From NCBI GenBank assembly GCA_009731375.1, contig BJOX01000247.1, positions 280,989 to 344,988 on the forward strand: 64,000 nt of DNA. Reading direction: 5' to 3'. The translations under genes were made by a program, and so were the position numbers. Position 1 is the first letter of the stretch. Every line of letters starts with the position of its first letter. Under the pieces are notes generated by a model. That model saw nothing but the letters and a program-made list of their open reading frames with translations. It searched no databases and had not been told where the DNA came from. Positions 12,361-43,484 of this stretch are shown in pieces. Source of the stretch: Paulinella micropora (lineage: Eukaryota; Cercozoa; Imbricatea; Euglyphida).

Positions 12361-13058
12361 TATTATGTTATGTTATGTTATGTCATGTTATGTTATGTTG
12401 TGTTATGTTGTGTTATGTTATGTTGTGTTGTGTTATGTTATGTTGTGTTATGTTATGTTGTGTTGTGTATTGTTGTGTTATGTTATGTTATGTTATGTTA
12501 TGTTATGTTTATCTTATATTATGTTACATTATATTATGTTATGTTATGTTATGTTATGTTAGGTTACGTTATGTTATGTTATATTATGTTATGTAATGTT
12601 AGGTTATGTTAGGTTAGGTTAGGTTAGGTTAGGTTATGTTATGTTATGTTATGTTATGCTATTTCATGTTATGTTATCTTATGTTATGTTATGTTATGTT
12701 ATGTATTGCTATTCTATGTTATGTCATGTTTTTCTTTGTTATGTTATGTTATGTTATCTTATGTTATGTTATGTTATGTTATGTTACGTTATGTTATGTT
12801 ATGTTGTCATGTTATGTTATGCTATTCTTTGTTATGTTATGTTACGTTATGCTATTCTTTGTTACGTTATCTTATGTTATGTTATGTTATGTTATGCTAT
12901 TCTTTGTTACGCTATCTTCTGTTATGTTATGTTATGTTATGCTATGTTATGTTATGTTATGCTATTCTCTGTTATGTTATGTTATATTATGCTATTCTTT
13001 GTATGTCATGTTATGTCATGTTATGCCATGTCATGTCATCTTATGTTATCTTATGTTA
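12361..13058. repeat. (TTATG)n pentanucleotide array, about 700 bp
   Basis: TTATG units carry many single-base variants (TTGTG, TTACG, TTAGG, CTATT). A short TTAGG run lies near 12601-12635. This is the only long pentanucleotide array in the window. All three plus frames are open and are artefacts. Confidence 0.95.
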
Positions 13059-13405
13059 TGCATGTGGGTGTACCATGGCTTGAAAGCCTCGAAACGTCAT
13101 GAACAGTAAGCCATTCATGCCAATCGAACCGTGCATTCTGTAACCTACATCCTTCCCGTCCACCTGACGGACGTTATGACATGGGATGGAATACTGTATG
13201 CAAACCGTGGTTCTGTGTTTGCTTTGGAATGTGATGATGTGGCAACGTGTTTTTCACGATGGTTGATGGAGTGGGAACATAGGAATGACATGAAAGGTGG
13301 ATTGAACTCACGTTAGATGGGTAGATGAATAAGTGAATAACGAAGTAAGCACTTGAATAAACAAAAAAATAATGAATGACAAAGAGATCGACCTGATGCT
13401 TGCGC
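13059..13405. other. Unique DNA without a clear gene
   Basis: About 350 bp of ordinary composition. No frame longer than about 60 codons and no convincing splice-bounded exon is seen. A (CAA)n/(CAT)n array follows. Confidence 0.4.
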
Positions 13406-13435
13406 GGTAGCAGCAATAACATAAACAAGAACAAG

Positions 13436-13466
<31 letters not shown>

Positions 13467-13501
13467 GCAACAGCAACATCATCATCATCATCATCATCAT
13501 C

Positions 13502-13532
<31 letters not shown>

Positions 13533-13555
13533 TCAACAATCACAGAAAGATCGAC

Positions 13556-13599
13556 CTGCAGATAAGCCATCCAGTGCAAGTTGTGAGGGAGTACGGGAA
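13556..13599 (-). CDS. Possible small exon with a duplicated donor downstream
   Basis: On the minus strand ATCCCAG precedes 44 nt ending CTGCAG/GTCGAT. One frame gives PVLPHNLHWMAYLQ. The donor and following intron bases (AGGTCGATCT) recur at about 13383-13397, the other side of the CAA array, fused to other sequence. No family is recognised. Confidence 0.4.
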
Positions 13600-13731
13600 C
13601 TGGGATTTTTACCTCCACCCGAACCTTATGTATGTATGTATATAAGTATGTATGTATGTTATGTATGTGTGTGTGTGTGTGTGTATGTGTGCATCCATGT
13701 ATGTGTGTGTTTGTAAACACATGGAGGAAGA

Positions 13732-15860
<2,129 letters not shown>

Positions 15861-15876
15861 ATGTATCTATCTATAC

Positions 15877-15968
<92 letters not shown>

Positions 15969-15974
15969 AAGTAC

Positions 15975-16043
15975 CAGTACGTAGTATTTGCCTGTGACAG
16001 GGTCTTGTACTTCTTCATAAGGCTTACCTGTAGGGTCCACCAT
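15975..16043 (-). CDS. 23-codon phase-0 exon, WW-domain-like
   Basis: A TTTTCTCAG acceptor (minus strand) precedes exactly 69 nt, followed by a GTACTTAT donor. It contains the reading DPTGKPYEEVQDPVTGKYYV. The EEV.DPVTGKYY pattern resembles the middle strand and turn of WW domains, which bind proline-rich peptides, but the flanking Trp residues are not in this exon. Its donor side is copied at least five times downstream. The WW assignment is an inference. Confidence 0.45.
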
Positions 16044-16145
16044 CTGAGAAAACAAACAAGAAGATACAGCAAAAGGACGGCAACGATAACAAAATGATAA
16101 TAAAAGTAGTATTAGCAGTCGGGACACCTCCCTAACGCAAAATTT

Positions 16146-16151
<6 letters not shown>

Positions 16152-16211
<60 letters not shown>

Positions 16212-16383
16212 NNNNNNNNNNNNNNNNNNNNNNNNNNNNNNNNNNNNNNNNNNNNNNNNNNNNNNNNNNNNNNNNNNNNNNNNNNNNNNNNNNNNNNNNN
16301 NNNNNNNNNNNNNNNNNNNNNNNNNNNNNNNNNNNNNNNNNNNNNNNNNNNNNNNNNNNNNNNNNNNNNNNNNNNNNNNNNNN

Positions 16384-16416
<33 letters not shown>

Positions 16417-16417
16417 A
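16152..16417. repeat. Poly-A run, 172-base gap, poly-G run
   Basis: About 60 A precede the gap (16212-16383) and about 32 G follow it. The join is probably unreliable. Confidence 0.9.
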
Positions 16418-16559
16418 CAATTTCCAATGTCCCTCCCCCCAAACTCCCCACCCCCTACTGCCAACACCTTTCAGGGATGATAATAATAATGGTAATGATG
16501 ATATTGATGACAATTATAACAGGAGCGACAACAAGACCAAAACATGATCCGTATCAGCA

Positions 16560-16638
16560 ATAGCAGCAGCAGCAAGAACAAGAACAAGAACAAGAACAAG
16601 AACAAGAACAAAACAACAAAACAACAACAACAACAACA

Positions 16639-16671
<33 letters not shown>

Positions 16672-17036
16672 GCTACTACTACTATTACTACTAGTACTAC
16701 TACTACTACTACTACTAGTACTACTAGTACTACTAGTACTACTACTACTACTACTACTACTACTACAAAAGCCATAACAACAACAACAACAACAACAAAA
16801 ATAACAACAACAAGAACAACAACAACAAGAACAACAACAACAACAACAAGAACAACAAGAACAACAAGAACAACAACAACAACAACAACAATAACAATAA
16901 CAACAACAACTACTAATACTACAACAAAAACCATATCAACAACAGCAACAACAACAACAACAACAACAATAACAACAATAACAACAACAACAACAACAAT
17001 TTCTTTTCTTTCTTGTTGTTGTTGTTGTTGTTGTTG
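16560..17036. repeat. (CAA)n and (CTA)n arrays
   Basis: AACAAG, CAA and CTA units alternate, ending in a short GTT run before the island at 17049. Confidence 0.95.
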
Positions 17037-17048
17037 TTGACCTCGCAG

Positions 17049-17116
17049 GCAAATTCCACTTCGCCTTCTTCATAACCGGCCTCGTCCCCCTCTTCCTTTT
17101 TCTAGACAAGGGATAG
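17049..17116 (+). CDS. Possible terminal exon with a hydrophobic segment
   Basis: After CCTCGCAG the plus strand encodes FHFAFFITGLVPLFLFLDKG and stops at TAG. The peptide looks like a C-terminal membrane helix. A diverged copy of its 3' half, including the stop and following bases, lies at about 17165-17220. The upstream exons are not identified; 11929-11981 is on the same strand. Confidence 0.4.
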
Positions 17117-17239
17117 GTAGACAGGTGGACAGGAATGTAGATAGATAAGCAACGGATGGATAGCTTCGATCCCCTACACCTTTTTGTGGACACGAGATAG
17201 GTAGACAGGTACGCAGGGATATACACAATGAACGGTTGC

Positions 17240-17263
17240 ATGGACAGACAGACAGATAGATAA

Positions 17264-17328
<65 letters not shown>

Positions 17329-17584
17329 ATAGAGAACCACGCGAGGTTTTCTTGAGCTTCTTCCCAGACTCCGCACCGCAGCCTCTACGGCTTGCTGCGC
17401 TGTTGCATATCTAAGCACATACATAGACATACATACATACATACATACACACATACATACATACATACATACATACATACATACATACATCTTGCTGCGC
17501 TGTTGTATATCTAAGCAAACCAAGATCCATACATGTAACCATACATCCGTCCATTCATCCATCAATCGATCAATCGATCAATCG

Positions 17585-17679
<95 letters not shown>

Positions 17680-17700
17680 ACAGCCGTCCAGTGTTGCATA
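17240..17700. repeat. GATA, CATA and CAAT arrays with a duplicated short island
   Basis: CTTGCTGCGCTGTTG followed by ATATCTAAGCA occurs at 17389-17416 and again at 17489-17516, separated by a CATA array. The longer unique piece 17330-17390 is not recognised. Confidence 0.8.
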
Positions 17701-17997
17701 GCCCGGGCTAGGTCCCTGCGGGGGTTTAGGCCTCATACAATGTCATCATTGTAGCTTGCGCAAGCTTACGGTGCTCAAAACACTTGGACTAACGGCTTCC
17801 TTTTCTTTCTCTTGTTCCTTATCCTCCCACTCTCCATTCCTAGATTGCCTTTTTCTTCAACGTCCTTCCTCCTCTTCTTTTTCCAGAACACAGTCTACCC
17901 GTGATTCCCATCCCGGACACATGCACAGTACACAAATTATTGTTTGATGTGAAACTGCGTTCCTTTGCAAGGACTACATTCCTTTGCGACATCTCAN
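17701..17997 (+). mobile_element. Interspersed repeat family A, copy 1
   Basis: A block of about 300 bp starts GGTCCCTGCGGGGGTTTAGG and ends TTTGCGACATCTCA at a gap, with CTAT units beyond. It matches 62513-62794 almost throughout, 63745-64000 over its first half, and 27546-27658 in inverted orientation. It encodes no conserved protein; the open frame is low complexity. Repeated copies with a fixed 3' end and a tetranucleotide tail suggest a non-autonomous retroposon. Confidence 0.65.
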
Positions 17998-18039
17998 NNN
18001 NNNNNNATCTGTCTGTCTATCTATCCATCCATCTATCTA

Positions 18040-18500
18040 TCTATCCCGGGGGGGATGCAGAGGGCCAGCTGCGCAGTGCTCCGGCCTAAAACCAAACCCC
18101 CTATAATGACGATTTTGTGTCCGCCGTTAATCGCGCGCAGCGCAAGGGCTAAACAGGCAACCAACTCCTGACCATGGCTGATGAAGTCGGGGCGTGATGC
18201 AAAGGGTTGATGAAGTCGGGGTTGTAGAAGGTAACTCACAACGAGCGTGAACTCCTGAAACCTCGACTTGCTCATGGCATCATCTCCTTATGGCACACGC
18301 TCCTGGGGAGTGTTCTAGTGTTGTCCCGTATAGTTCAAAAGGGCTCGGCTACCTTTCGGCTTGAACTGGGCACAGACACCAACCACAGCGAGACAGTGGT
18401 TGGTGTGCAGCTTGGCCGGTGCTGAAAGTTCTTGTCCGGGGGTAGTATAGGAGGCCATGGCTTTTCAAGCTAAGCCACGCCCATAGATTAAACATTGAAC
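18040..18500. other. Unique DNA with a strong hairpin
   Basis: The inverted pair ACACCAACCAC / GTGGTTGGTGT at about 18376-18407 can form a stem with a short loop. A weaker inverted pair, GTTCAA / TTGAAC, lies just upstream. No open frame is convincing. A structured RNA is possible but unsupported. Confidence 0.4.
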
Positions 18501-18584
18501 ATATCTATCTATCCATCTATCTATCTATTTGCATTTACATACCTGATGACTTGTATGACCCATGGACATGTTCATAGATGCATA

Positions 18585-19090
18585 TATGTACAAATGTATA
18601 TTATTATTCAGTATGTATATCAATGCAAGGGTATGGAAGACCTCTGAGGTTTCTTGGAGGGTCGAGTGCTCCTCCTTAAATGCATATATGTACATTTGTA
18701 TATTATTATTCAGTATGTATATCAATGCAAGGATATGGCGGACCTCTGAAGTTTCTTGGAGGGTCGAGTGCTCCTCCTTAAATGCATATATGTACATTTG
18801 TATATTACTAACTTAGGCGTGTTCTACACCACCCAGATTTCCCGGTTTCTGGGTCAATTTCTGGGTTTGCTTCCCCTGAAAAGCCTGGCCTGTGGTGCCA
18901 CCTGAGGTCAATTTCTGGGTTTGCTTCCCCTGAAAAGCCTGGCCTGTGGTGCCACTTGACCCAGAAATTGACCCAGAAACCGGGAAATCCTGGTGGTGTA
19001 GAACGCGCCTTATGATTAAATATGTATATTCATGCAAGGATATGGCAGACCTCTGAGGTTGCTTGGAGGGTCGAGTGCTCCTCCTTAACA
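18585..19090 (+). repeat. 112-bp tandem repeat, about three copies, interrupted by a MITE
   Basis: The unit carries ATGCATATATGTACA, TATATCAATGCAAGG, GACCTCTGA.GTT and GGGTCGAGTGCTCCTCC. Two full units lie at about 18586-18810. The third (19018-19090) is separated from them by the element at 18816-19009. Confidence 0.9.
18816..19009. mobile_element. 194-bp MITE with TTA target duplication (PIF/Harbinger-like)
   Basis: The ends are inverted repeats, GGCGTGTTCTACACCACC and GGTGGTGTAGAACGCGCC. Inverted similarity extends about 50 bp inward through a CCGGTTTCTGGGTCAATTTC segment. The insert is flanked by TTA at 813-815 of the 18-kb block (18813-18815) and at 19010-19012. It sits inside a 112-bp repeat unit whose other copies lack it, which proves insertion. 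The centre holds a 49-bp direct duplication. A 3-bp TTA duplication and GGC-starting ends are typical of PIF/Harbinger MITEs. No transposase is encoded. Confidence 0.85.
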
Positions 19091-19139
19091 CGGACATTCT
19101 GCATAGAATTTACACGTAGACTTACACACACATACAAAC

Positions 19140-21060
<1,921 letters not shown>

Positions 21061-21506
21061 CCACCGCTAGTACTGCTAGTTCTAAACTTGTAACTTCTCT
21101 TCCTCCTTTTTTCTACAGGACCAGTGTTGGGCCACACCTTTTGTTTCACGCGAGAGCCTCTCTTTGATTAGAATCATATTAATATATTAATGTATAAATA
21201 CATATTTGCCTAAAGATGGCCCTGCACTGGATGCTTCACGCATTTTTCTACGATCAGAAACCATGATCCACTTACTGTCCTAACTTTCTTGAACATTCTG
21301 TTGACCACCCGGCCCAGTCGCGATATGATATGTTCGAAATATTCTCTTTTTGACGCACTTCATCCGCGAAACCAGATATAATTTCGCGAGAAAGATTTCT
21401 GTAAAAGAGCCGAAAAAAACGGTCTATAGCTGTTTTTTTCCCGGAAGTCCGAACTCTGGTTGGAAAGTAAGTAGTGTAAAGGACAGGAGAATCTTGGAGC
21501 CTCACC

Positions 21507-37525
<16,019 letters not shown>

Positions 37526-37582
37526 TTGCACGTTGCACGCTGCCATAGAATATATACCTCTATATCACTCTCTCTTTCTCCC

Positions 37583-37975
<393 letters not shown>

Positions 37976-38030
37976 AGGTATCGCAAAAGGAATGTAGTCA
38001 ACGTCCTTGTTGCTAATCGTTGCAGATGTT

Positions 38031-38275
38031 GTTTCATCCTTTCAGGTGATGGCGCAGCCGTTAGTTATTATTTTGATAGTCTTTATTTGAATATTTTCAT
38101 TTGTCTTCATTCATTTTCATTCACTTTTATTTTTTAAATACTTCTTTTTATTTCTTTTTATTTCTTTTTATTTCTTATATTTATTTTTTTATTTTTTTAA
38201 ATTTATTTTTATGTTTTTGATGTATCTATCGCAGGACCCACCACCAGCTGAAGGGGGTGAGCAAGCTCTCGCGTC
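38031..38275 (+). other. Two possible small exons
   Basis: ATCGCAG precedes GACCCACCACCAGC... encoding DPPPAEGGEQALAS and a GTATGTGC donor (38234-38275, phase 0). Upstream, GTTGCAG/ATGTTGTTTC...TTTCAG/GTGATG is another candidate. Neither matches a known family. Between them the DNA is T-rich. Confidence 0.3.
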
Positions 38276-38332
38276 GGTATGTGCCATGCGCATAGTAAAA
38301 GCGAAAGAGAAAACCTATTTTCATTTTGGCCA

Positions 38333-39049
<717 letters not shown>

Positions 39050-39632
39050 GAGATATCGACCAATGTCAGAAAAAAGGAGCTTCTGATTTCGTCAACCAAG
39101 GAAGTCTGTAAAGTATTGACCCGATGCCCAGCTAAGCCGTGATGTTTGCACGGAAGGGACTGATACAGGCGATACCAAAGCTCCCTAGTACCAGGCGGGG
39201 CCAGGGCTCGTTCCATAAGCGCCCCTTGCAGAACGAGCTCCCACCTCCATTACAGAGGGCCCAGTAAGCAGATGGAGTTTCGAGACTGTTCGACAGTCTA
39301 GTATAAACCGACAGAGCACTGTGGGTTTTATTCCGGGCTCAACAAGCGAGAAAGGGCACCCTGAGGGAACAGGATTGTGCTTCCCGTCGCTATTTCGGCA
39401 TGTGACTCATAGGCGTATGGCTAGGCACACATAAGGCACCCCACCACGGGCCCAGCACACCCACACCATCCCCTAATTCTCTGTCTGTCGACAGATGGCA
39501 CCCATTTCAAAACATCAAGCCCAAGGGAGGGTCAGTGACACCTCAAGTGGCCTTGGTTCACTTCGTGGAGTAAGTGATGAGATCAACTGATGAGATATCG
39601 ACTAATGTCAGAAAAAAGGAGCTTCTGATTTC
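39050..39632 (-). mobile_element. Family B repeat, full-length inverted copy
   Basis: It matches 28671-29284 in reverse orientation over its whole length, including the repeated terminus at both ends (39050-39113 and 39592-39632). Differences are few. Both outer ends touch GATA arrays. Confidence 0.85.
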
Positions 39633-39694
39633 GAGATAGATAGATAAATAGATAGATAGGTAGGCTTGGTGTAGTGGTTCTCCACCCACAGTGG

Positions 39695-39755
<61 letters not shown>

Positions 39756-39805
39756 GTAGGCTTGGTGTAGTGGTTCTCCACCCAAGGACATAAAATGGGA
39801 TTAAT

Positions 39806-39836
<31 letters not shown>

Positions 39837-39863
39837 GTAGATAGATAGATAGATAGATAGGTG

Positions 39864-39897
<34 letters not shown>

Positions 39898-39979
39898 CAG
39901 ATAGATAGATAGATAGAGAGGGATTTAGAGCTGGTAAATGTCGTTTACTTCTGTCGATATTGAATGGTAGATAGATATT

Positions 39980-40019
<40 letters not shown>

Positions 40020-40086
40020 CAGACAGATAGATAGATAGATAGATATATAGATTGAATGGGCAATTAATGATCCAGCAGATAGATAA

Positions 40087-40140
<54 letters not shown>

Positions 40141-40203
40141 TGATTGATTGATTGATTGATTTGTTCGCCTCGTTTCTCATCAATTTGAAGTGCCAGGACA
40201 ATC

Positions 40204-40247
<44 letters not shown>

Positions 40248-40600
40248 TTATTTATCTATCTATCTATCTTTCCAAAGCTCAGGATAGGGCTCTTGATACA
40301 TACATACATACAATACATACATACATACATATATTGCATTTCTGCATCTCAAACATCGACCAAGTAAAACTAGATCAAACATACATACATACATACATAC
40401 ATACATACATACATACATACATACGTGTATACATACACGCGTACATCCATGCATACCTGCATACGTGCGTACATGCATACATACGTACGTACATACGTGT
40501 ATACATACATACATACATACATACATACACATGCATACATACATACATACATACATACATACTGCCACTTGAATGTCTGCGGTAGTGTATGTGAACGTCC
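39633..40600. repeat. GATA, CTAT and CATA arrays with a duplicated island
   Basis: GGCTTGGTGTAGTGGTTCTC then CACCCA occurs at about 39663-39693 and 39758-39783. Other unique islands (39920-39970, 40160-40203, 40265-40300, 40335-40378) are not recognised. Confidence 0.8.
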
Positions 40601-40633
40601 ACACAGACTCACACGCTTGTCTTATGTTGTCAG

Positions 40634-40724
40634 AATGGACAATGTAGTGTTTGGAGCGAGTAAGACCAGAAAGGTTGGAGCGGCAGAGGTCCTGCAACAA
40701 ATGGAAAGCAATTATGCATGCGTG
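40634..40724 (+). other. Possible exon, plus strand
   Basis: After GTTGTCAG the plus strand reads MDNVVFGASKTRKVGAAEVL and then QQMESNYA, followed by GTGTGTGTG as a donor-like array. The composition looks coding. No family is recognised. Confidence 0.35.
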
Positions 40725-40737
40725 TGTGTGTGTGTGT

Positions 40738-40768
<31 letters not shown>

Positions 40769-40785
40769 AGGGGGGNNNNNNNNNN

Positions 40786-40822
<37 letters not shown>

Positions 40823-40864
40823 AAGCTTTGCAATCTCGTTCCGCTTACCATTCCAGCAGAGAAT

Positions 40865-40911
<47 letters not shown>

Positions 40912-41199
40912 GCAATATAAACATCAAGTACAACGCAAAAGAACCACTGAAAGAGCCGCAAGAACCACGAATTTTCTTTTCATTTTAATTATTAGTGTTG
41001 TCTACATCAAGTCCTATCCCAAAAGACTCTGATGAACCCTACCACCAATTTCAATCTGTATTAATAATAATATATTATTGATATATATTGATATCAGTCC
41101 ATCATGATTTGGTATGTGATGTAACGCACACACGTTTGAAGTTGTATTGACGTAGTACATGGATATCCACTTGACTTTCTATCTCTCTCTCTCTCTCCG

Positions 41200-41255
<56 letters not shown>

Positions 41256-41713
41256 NNNNNNNNNNGCCCCTGCCAGTGATAACGACCCCGACAGCGACCA
41301 CGAAGGGGAAACAAGGTGGCCGGCCGGTTGCCGGACTTGCGGTACACCCCATATGTATTACATATGAAACTTTCGCTGTCCTTTCGAGTGGCAAGACTTC
41401 TCAGGGGTACGCAAATGGCTGCCAACTTGATGCCTCAGCTGTCTTCTCTTTCCCGTTTCTCTCTTGTCTTCCTCTTTCCCTCCTTGCTCAAGAGAGTGCT
41501 GAAGACTAGTCACTCTCCTTTTCTCCTCCTTTCCTCTTTCGTTCGAGCTTCTTTCTGAAAAAATATTAAAAACTCAAAATTAGCACTCAGTATGTATTTC
41601 TGTGGCTGCGGCGCTTATTTCAACAAATTTGTATTAGTATTACCTGTATTTATACAGTAATAAGGCCCGGGAGTACGAGTGACAGAGTCCACTGCAACTT
41701 TCAGAGTATAGCA
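40725..41713. other. Poly-G/poly-C tracts, two 10-base gaps and unique DNA
   Basis: Poly-G (40741-40775), a gap, GA and (TTG)n arrays, then unique AT-rich DNA to about 41180. A poly-C run and a gap (41256-41265) follow. From 41266 to 41713 there are only short ambiguous frames on both strands. Confidence 0.5.
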
Positions 41714-41958
41714 TGTAGGCATCACCCCCCGGATAGCCGGTAAAAAGTACACTTTTTCTGGTGTCAGGTGCACCTAGTTTTTTCCCATTTATTTTCAATA
41801 TCGTTTAACCGGATTTGACCTAATGCCATTTTAACCTTGGTCTGTTGCCGTTTTCTTTTCTGCTTCACTGAGCTAATATAACGAGACATCATTCTCTTTT
41901 GGGGATTTGTGTCTGGTTGTATTACCGACTTTTTATTGAGCTATCTTCGGGGATTGTA
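41714..41958 (+). repeat. 5' LTR of the retrotransposon
   Basis: 245 bp beginning TGTAGGCATCACC and ending CTTCGGGGATTGTA. It differs from the 3' copy by four substitutions and one single-base indel, about 98 percent identity, so insertion was fairly recent. The end is not the usual CA, so boundaries may be off by a few bases. Confidence 0.85.
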
Positions 41959-42146
41959 TTGCTGTTGACATTCAAGACAACAAAAAAAATTGATTTTTCT
42001 GTTTTGGTTGGAATTTCAGTTTTGGTTGGAATTTTGATTTTGGGAGAAAATTTGAATTTTTCAAATTAACTGCTATATTCGTCCGCAAAATATCGTAAAT
42101 TTTCGCGAAATGTTACCGTTAAATTTGAAAATTTGAATTTTTGTCA

Positions 42147-42649
42147 NNNNNNNNNNNNNNNNNNNNNNNNNNNNNNNNNNNNNNNNNNNNNNNNNNNNNN
42201 NNNNNNNNNNNNNNNNNNNNNNNNNNNNNNNNNNNNNNNNNNNNNNNNNNNNNNNNNNNNNNNNNNNNNNNNNNNNNNNNNNNNNNNNNNNNNNNNNNNN
42301 NNNNNNNNNNNNNNNNNNNNNNNNNNNNNNNNNNNNNNNNNNNNNNNNNNNNNNNNNNNNNNNNNNNNNNNNNNNNNNNNNNNNNNNNNNNNNNNNNNNN
42401 NNNNNNNNNNNNNNNNNNNNNNNNNNNNNNNNNNNNNNNNNNNNNNNNNNNNNNNNNNNNNNNNNNNNNNNNNNNNNNNNNNNNNNNNNNNNNNNNNNNN
42501 NNNNNNNNNNNNNNNNNNNNNNNNNNNNNNNNNNNNNNNNNNNNNNNNNNNNNNNNNNNNNNNNNNNNNNNNNNNNNNNNNNNNNNNNNNNNNNNNNNNN
42601 NNNNNNNNNNNNNNNNNNNNNNNNNNNNNNNNNNNNNNNNNNNNNNNNN
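42147..42649. other. Assembly gap in the retrotransposon leader
   Basis: 503 Ns. The real size and content of the 5' untranslated region are therefore unknown. Confidence 0.95.
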
Positions 42650-43241
42650 TGTCTCAGTACCCTCTCCACAGCCTGTATCTGTGTCCTCACAAGGAGGCCA
42701 GACACCAGACCTCGTAGCTGTTCTTTTGTTCTCTCTTGAGACAGAGACAGAGTAGGTCAACAGACGTACAAACAAACACTCACACATGCAAACAAACTTG
42801 AAGGACACGAGCGTAGTACTCTACCTTTCAAGTCTGTGCACTTTGTTGCCTCTCAAACCACACACATCAGAGTATTTTTGCAAATCTCTGACTGTCTTTC
42901 GACAATAGGTCTGAACAAGTGTCAGACGACAAGTCGACTTCTCAAGGAGTGCTTCTCTAGCCTCTTTGACATTATCTGTACATAGGTCCTCGTACCTCAT
43001 AACAGATACAACAACAAAAAGAGAAAAAGAAAAGAGGAGTGGAGAAGGAGATCAAATTTTCAGAGAAAGTCGTACAGATTACTTCTTTCTCACAAAAAAA
43101 AAAAAAAAAATAAGACATAGAGGTGAGACGCTCTCTCTCTATACTGTCTTTTCGTTTTTTCTCTCTATTCGTTCCTCATAGACGAACAGAGCAATTACGG
43201 GGTAGAAACAACTCTGTCTCATCCGTATTCCTTCAGCGTCC

Positions 43242-43484
43242 ATGTCTACTAGGTCTGAAGACTGGCAGGAAGGAGGGGGGGAGAGTGAGCGAACCCCAGG
43301 AAACGAAGAGGAGTTCGTTGACCCTCATGCAGAAGGAGGAGATATGGACCTTCCTTTGACGCAGGAGGAGCAGAGAATCAATTTTTTACTGCGCCTTCCT
43401 TTGACACAGGAGGAGCAGAGGAAGTCGAGGAGGAGGAGAAGAGAGGAGAGGAAGCGAAGTTTGTGGCCGAATATGGCAAACTAA
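43242..43484 (+). CDS. Short frame at the start of gag
   Basis: This is the first good ATG (GCGTCCATGTCT) in front of gag. The 80-codon product is acidic, then basic (KSRRRRREERKR). A 45-bp duplication, CCTTCCTTTGAC at 43349 and 43394, lies inside it. At 43382-43388 it contains U UUU UUA in the zero frame, and a -1 slip there leads straight into the main gag frame. It probably supplies the N-terminus of Gag, either through frameshifting or because one T is missing in the assembly. Confidence 0.6.
   Translation: MSTRSEDWQEGGGESERTPGNEEEFVDPHAEGGDMDLPLTQEEQRINFLLRLPLTQEEQRKSRRRRREERKRSLWPNMAN
43382..43388 (+). promoter_or_regulatory. Candidate -1 ribosomal frameshift site (U UUU UUA)
   Basis: Six T followed by A, with codons AAT TTT TTA in the frame of ATG 43242, which matches the X XXY YYZ rule. 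After slippage the next codon is ACT at 43388 in the main gag frame, open to 45748. I cannot judge a downstream pseudoknot by eye. A homopolymer indel is the simplest alternative. Confidence 0.45.

Noticed and set aside
12601-12635. TTAGG run as a possible telomeric repeat
   Set aside because: Only a few units inside a TTATG array with many single-base variants; more likely array drift than an interstitial telomere.
18360-18420. tRNA or other structured RNA at the hairpin
   Set aside because: A stem is present, but there is no cloverleaf, no A/B box and no recognisable RNA family.
40741-41265. Poly-G and poly-C runs as G-quadruplex elements
   Set aside because: They end in gaps and probably reflect sequencing or assembly failure, so their length cannot be trusted.
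43463-43465. GTG as the gag start codon
   Set aside because: GTG starts are not expected in a eukaryote; the upstream ATG at 43242 with a frame change, or ATG 43553, is more likely.
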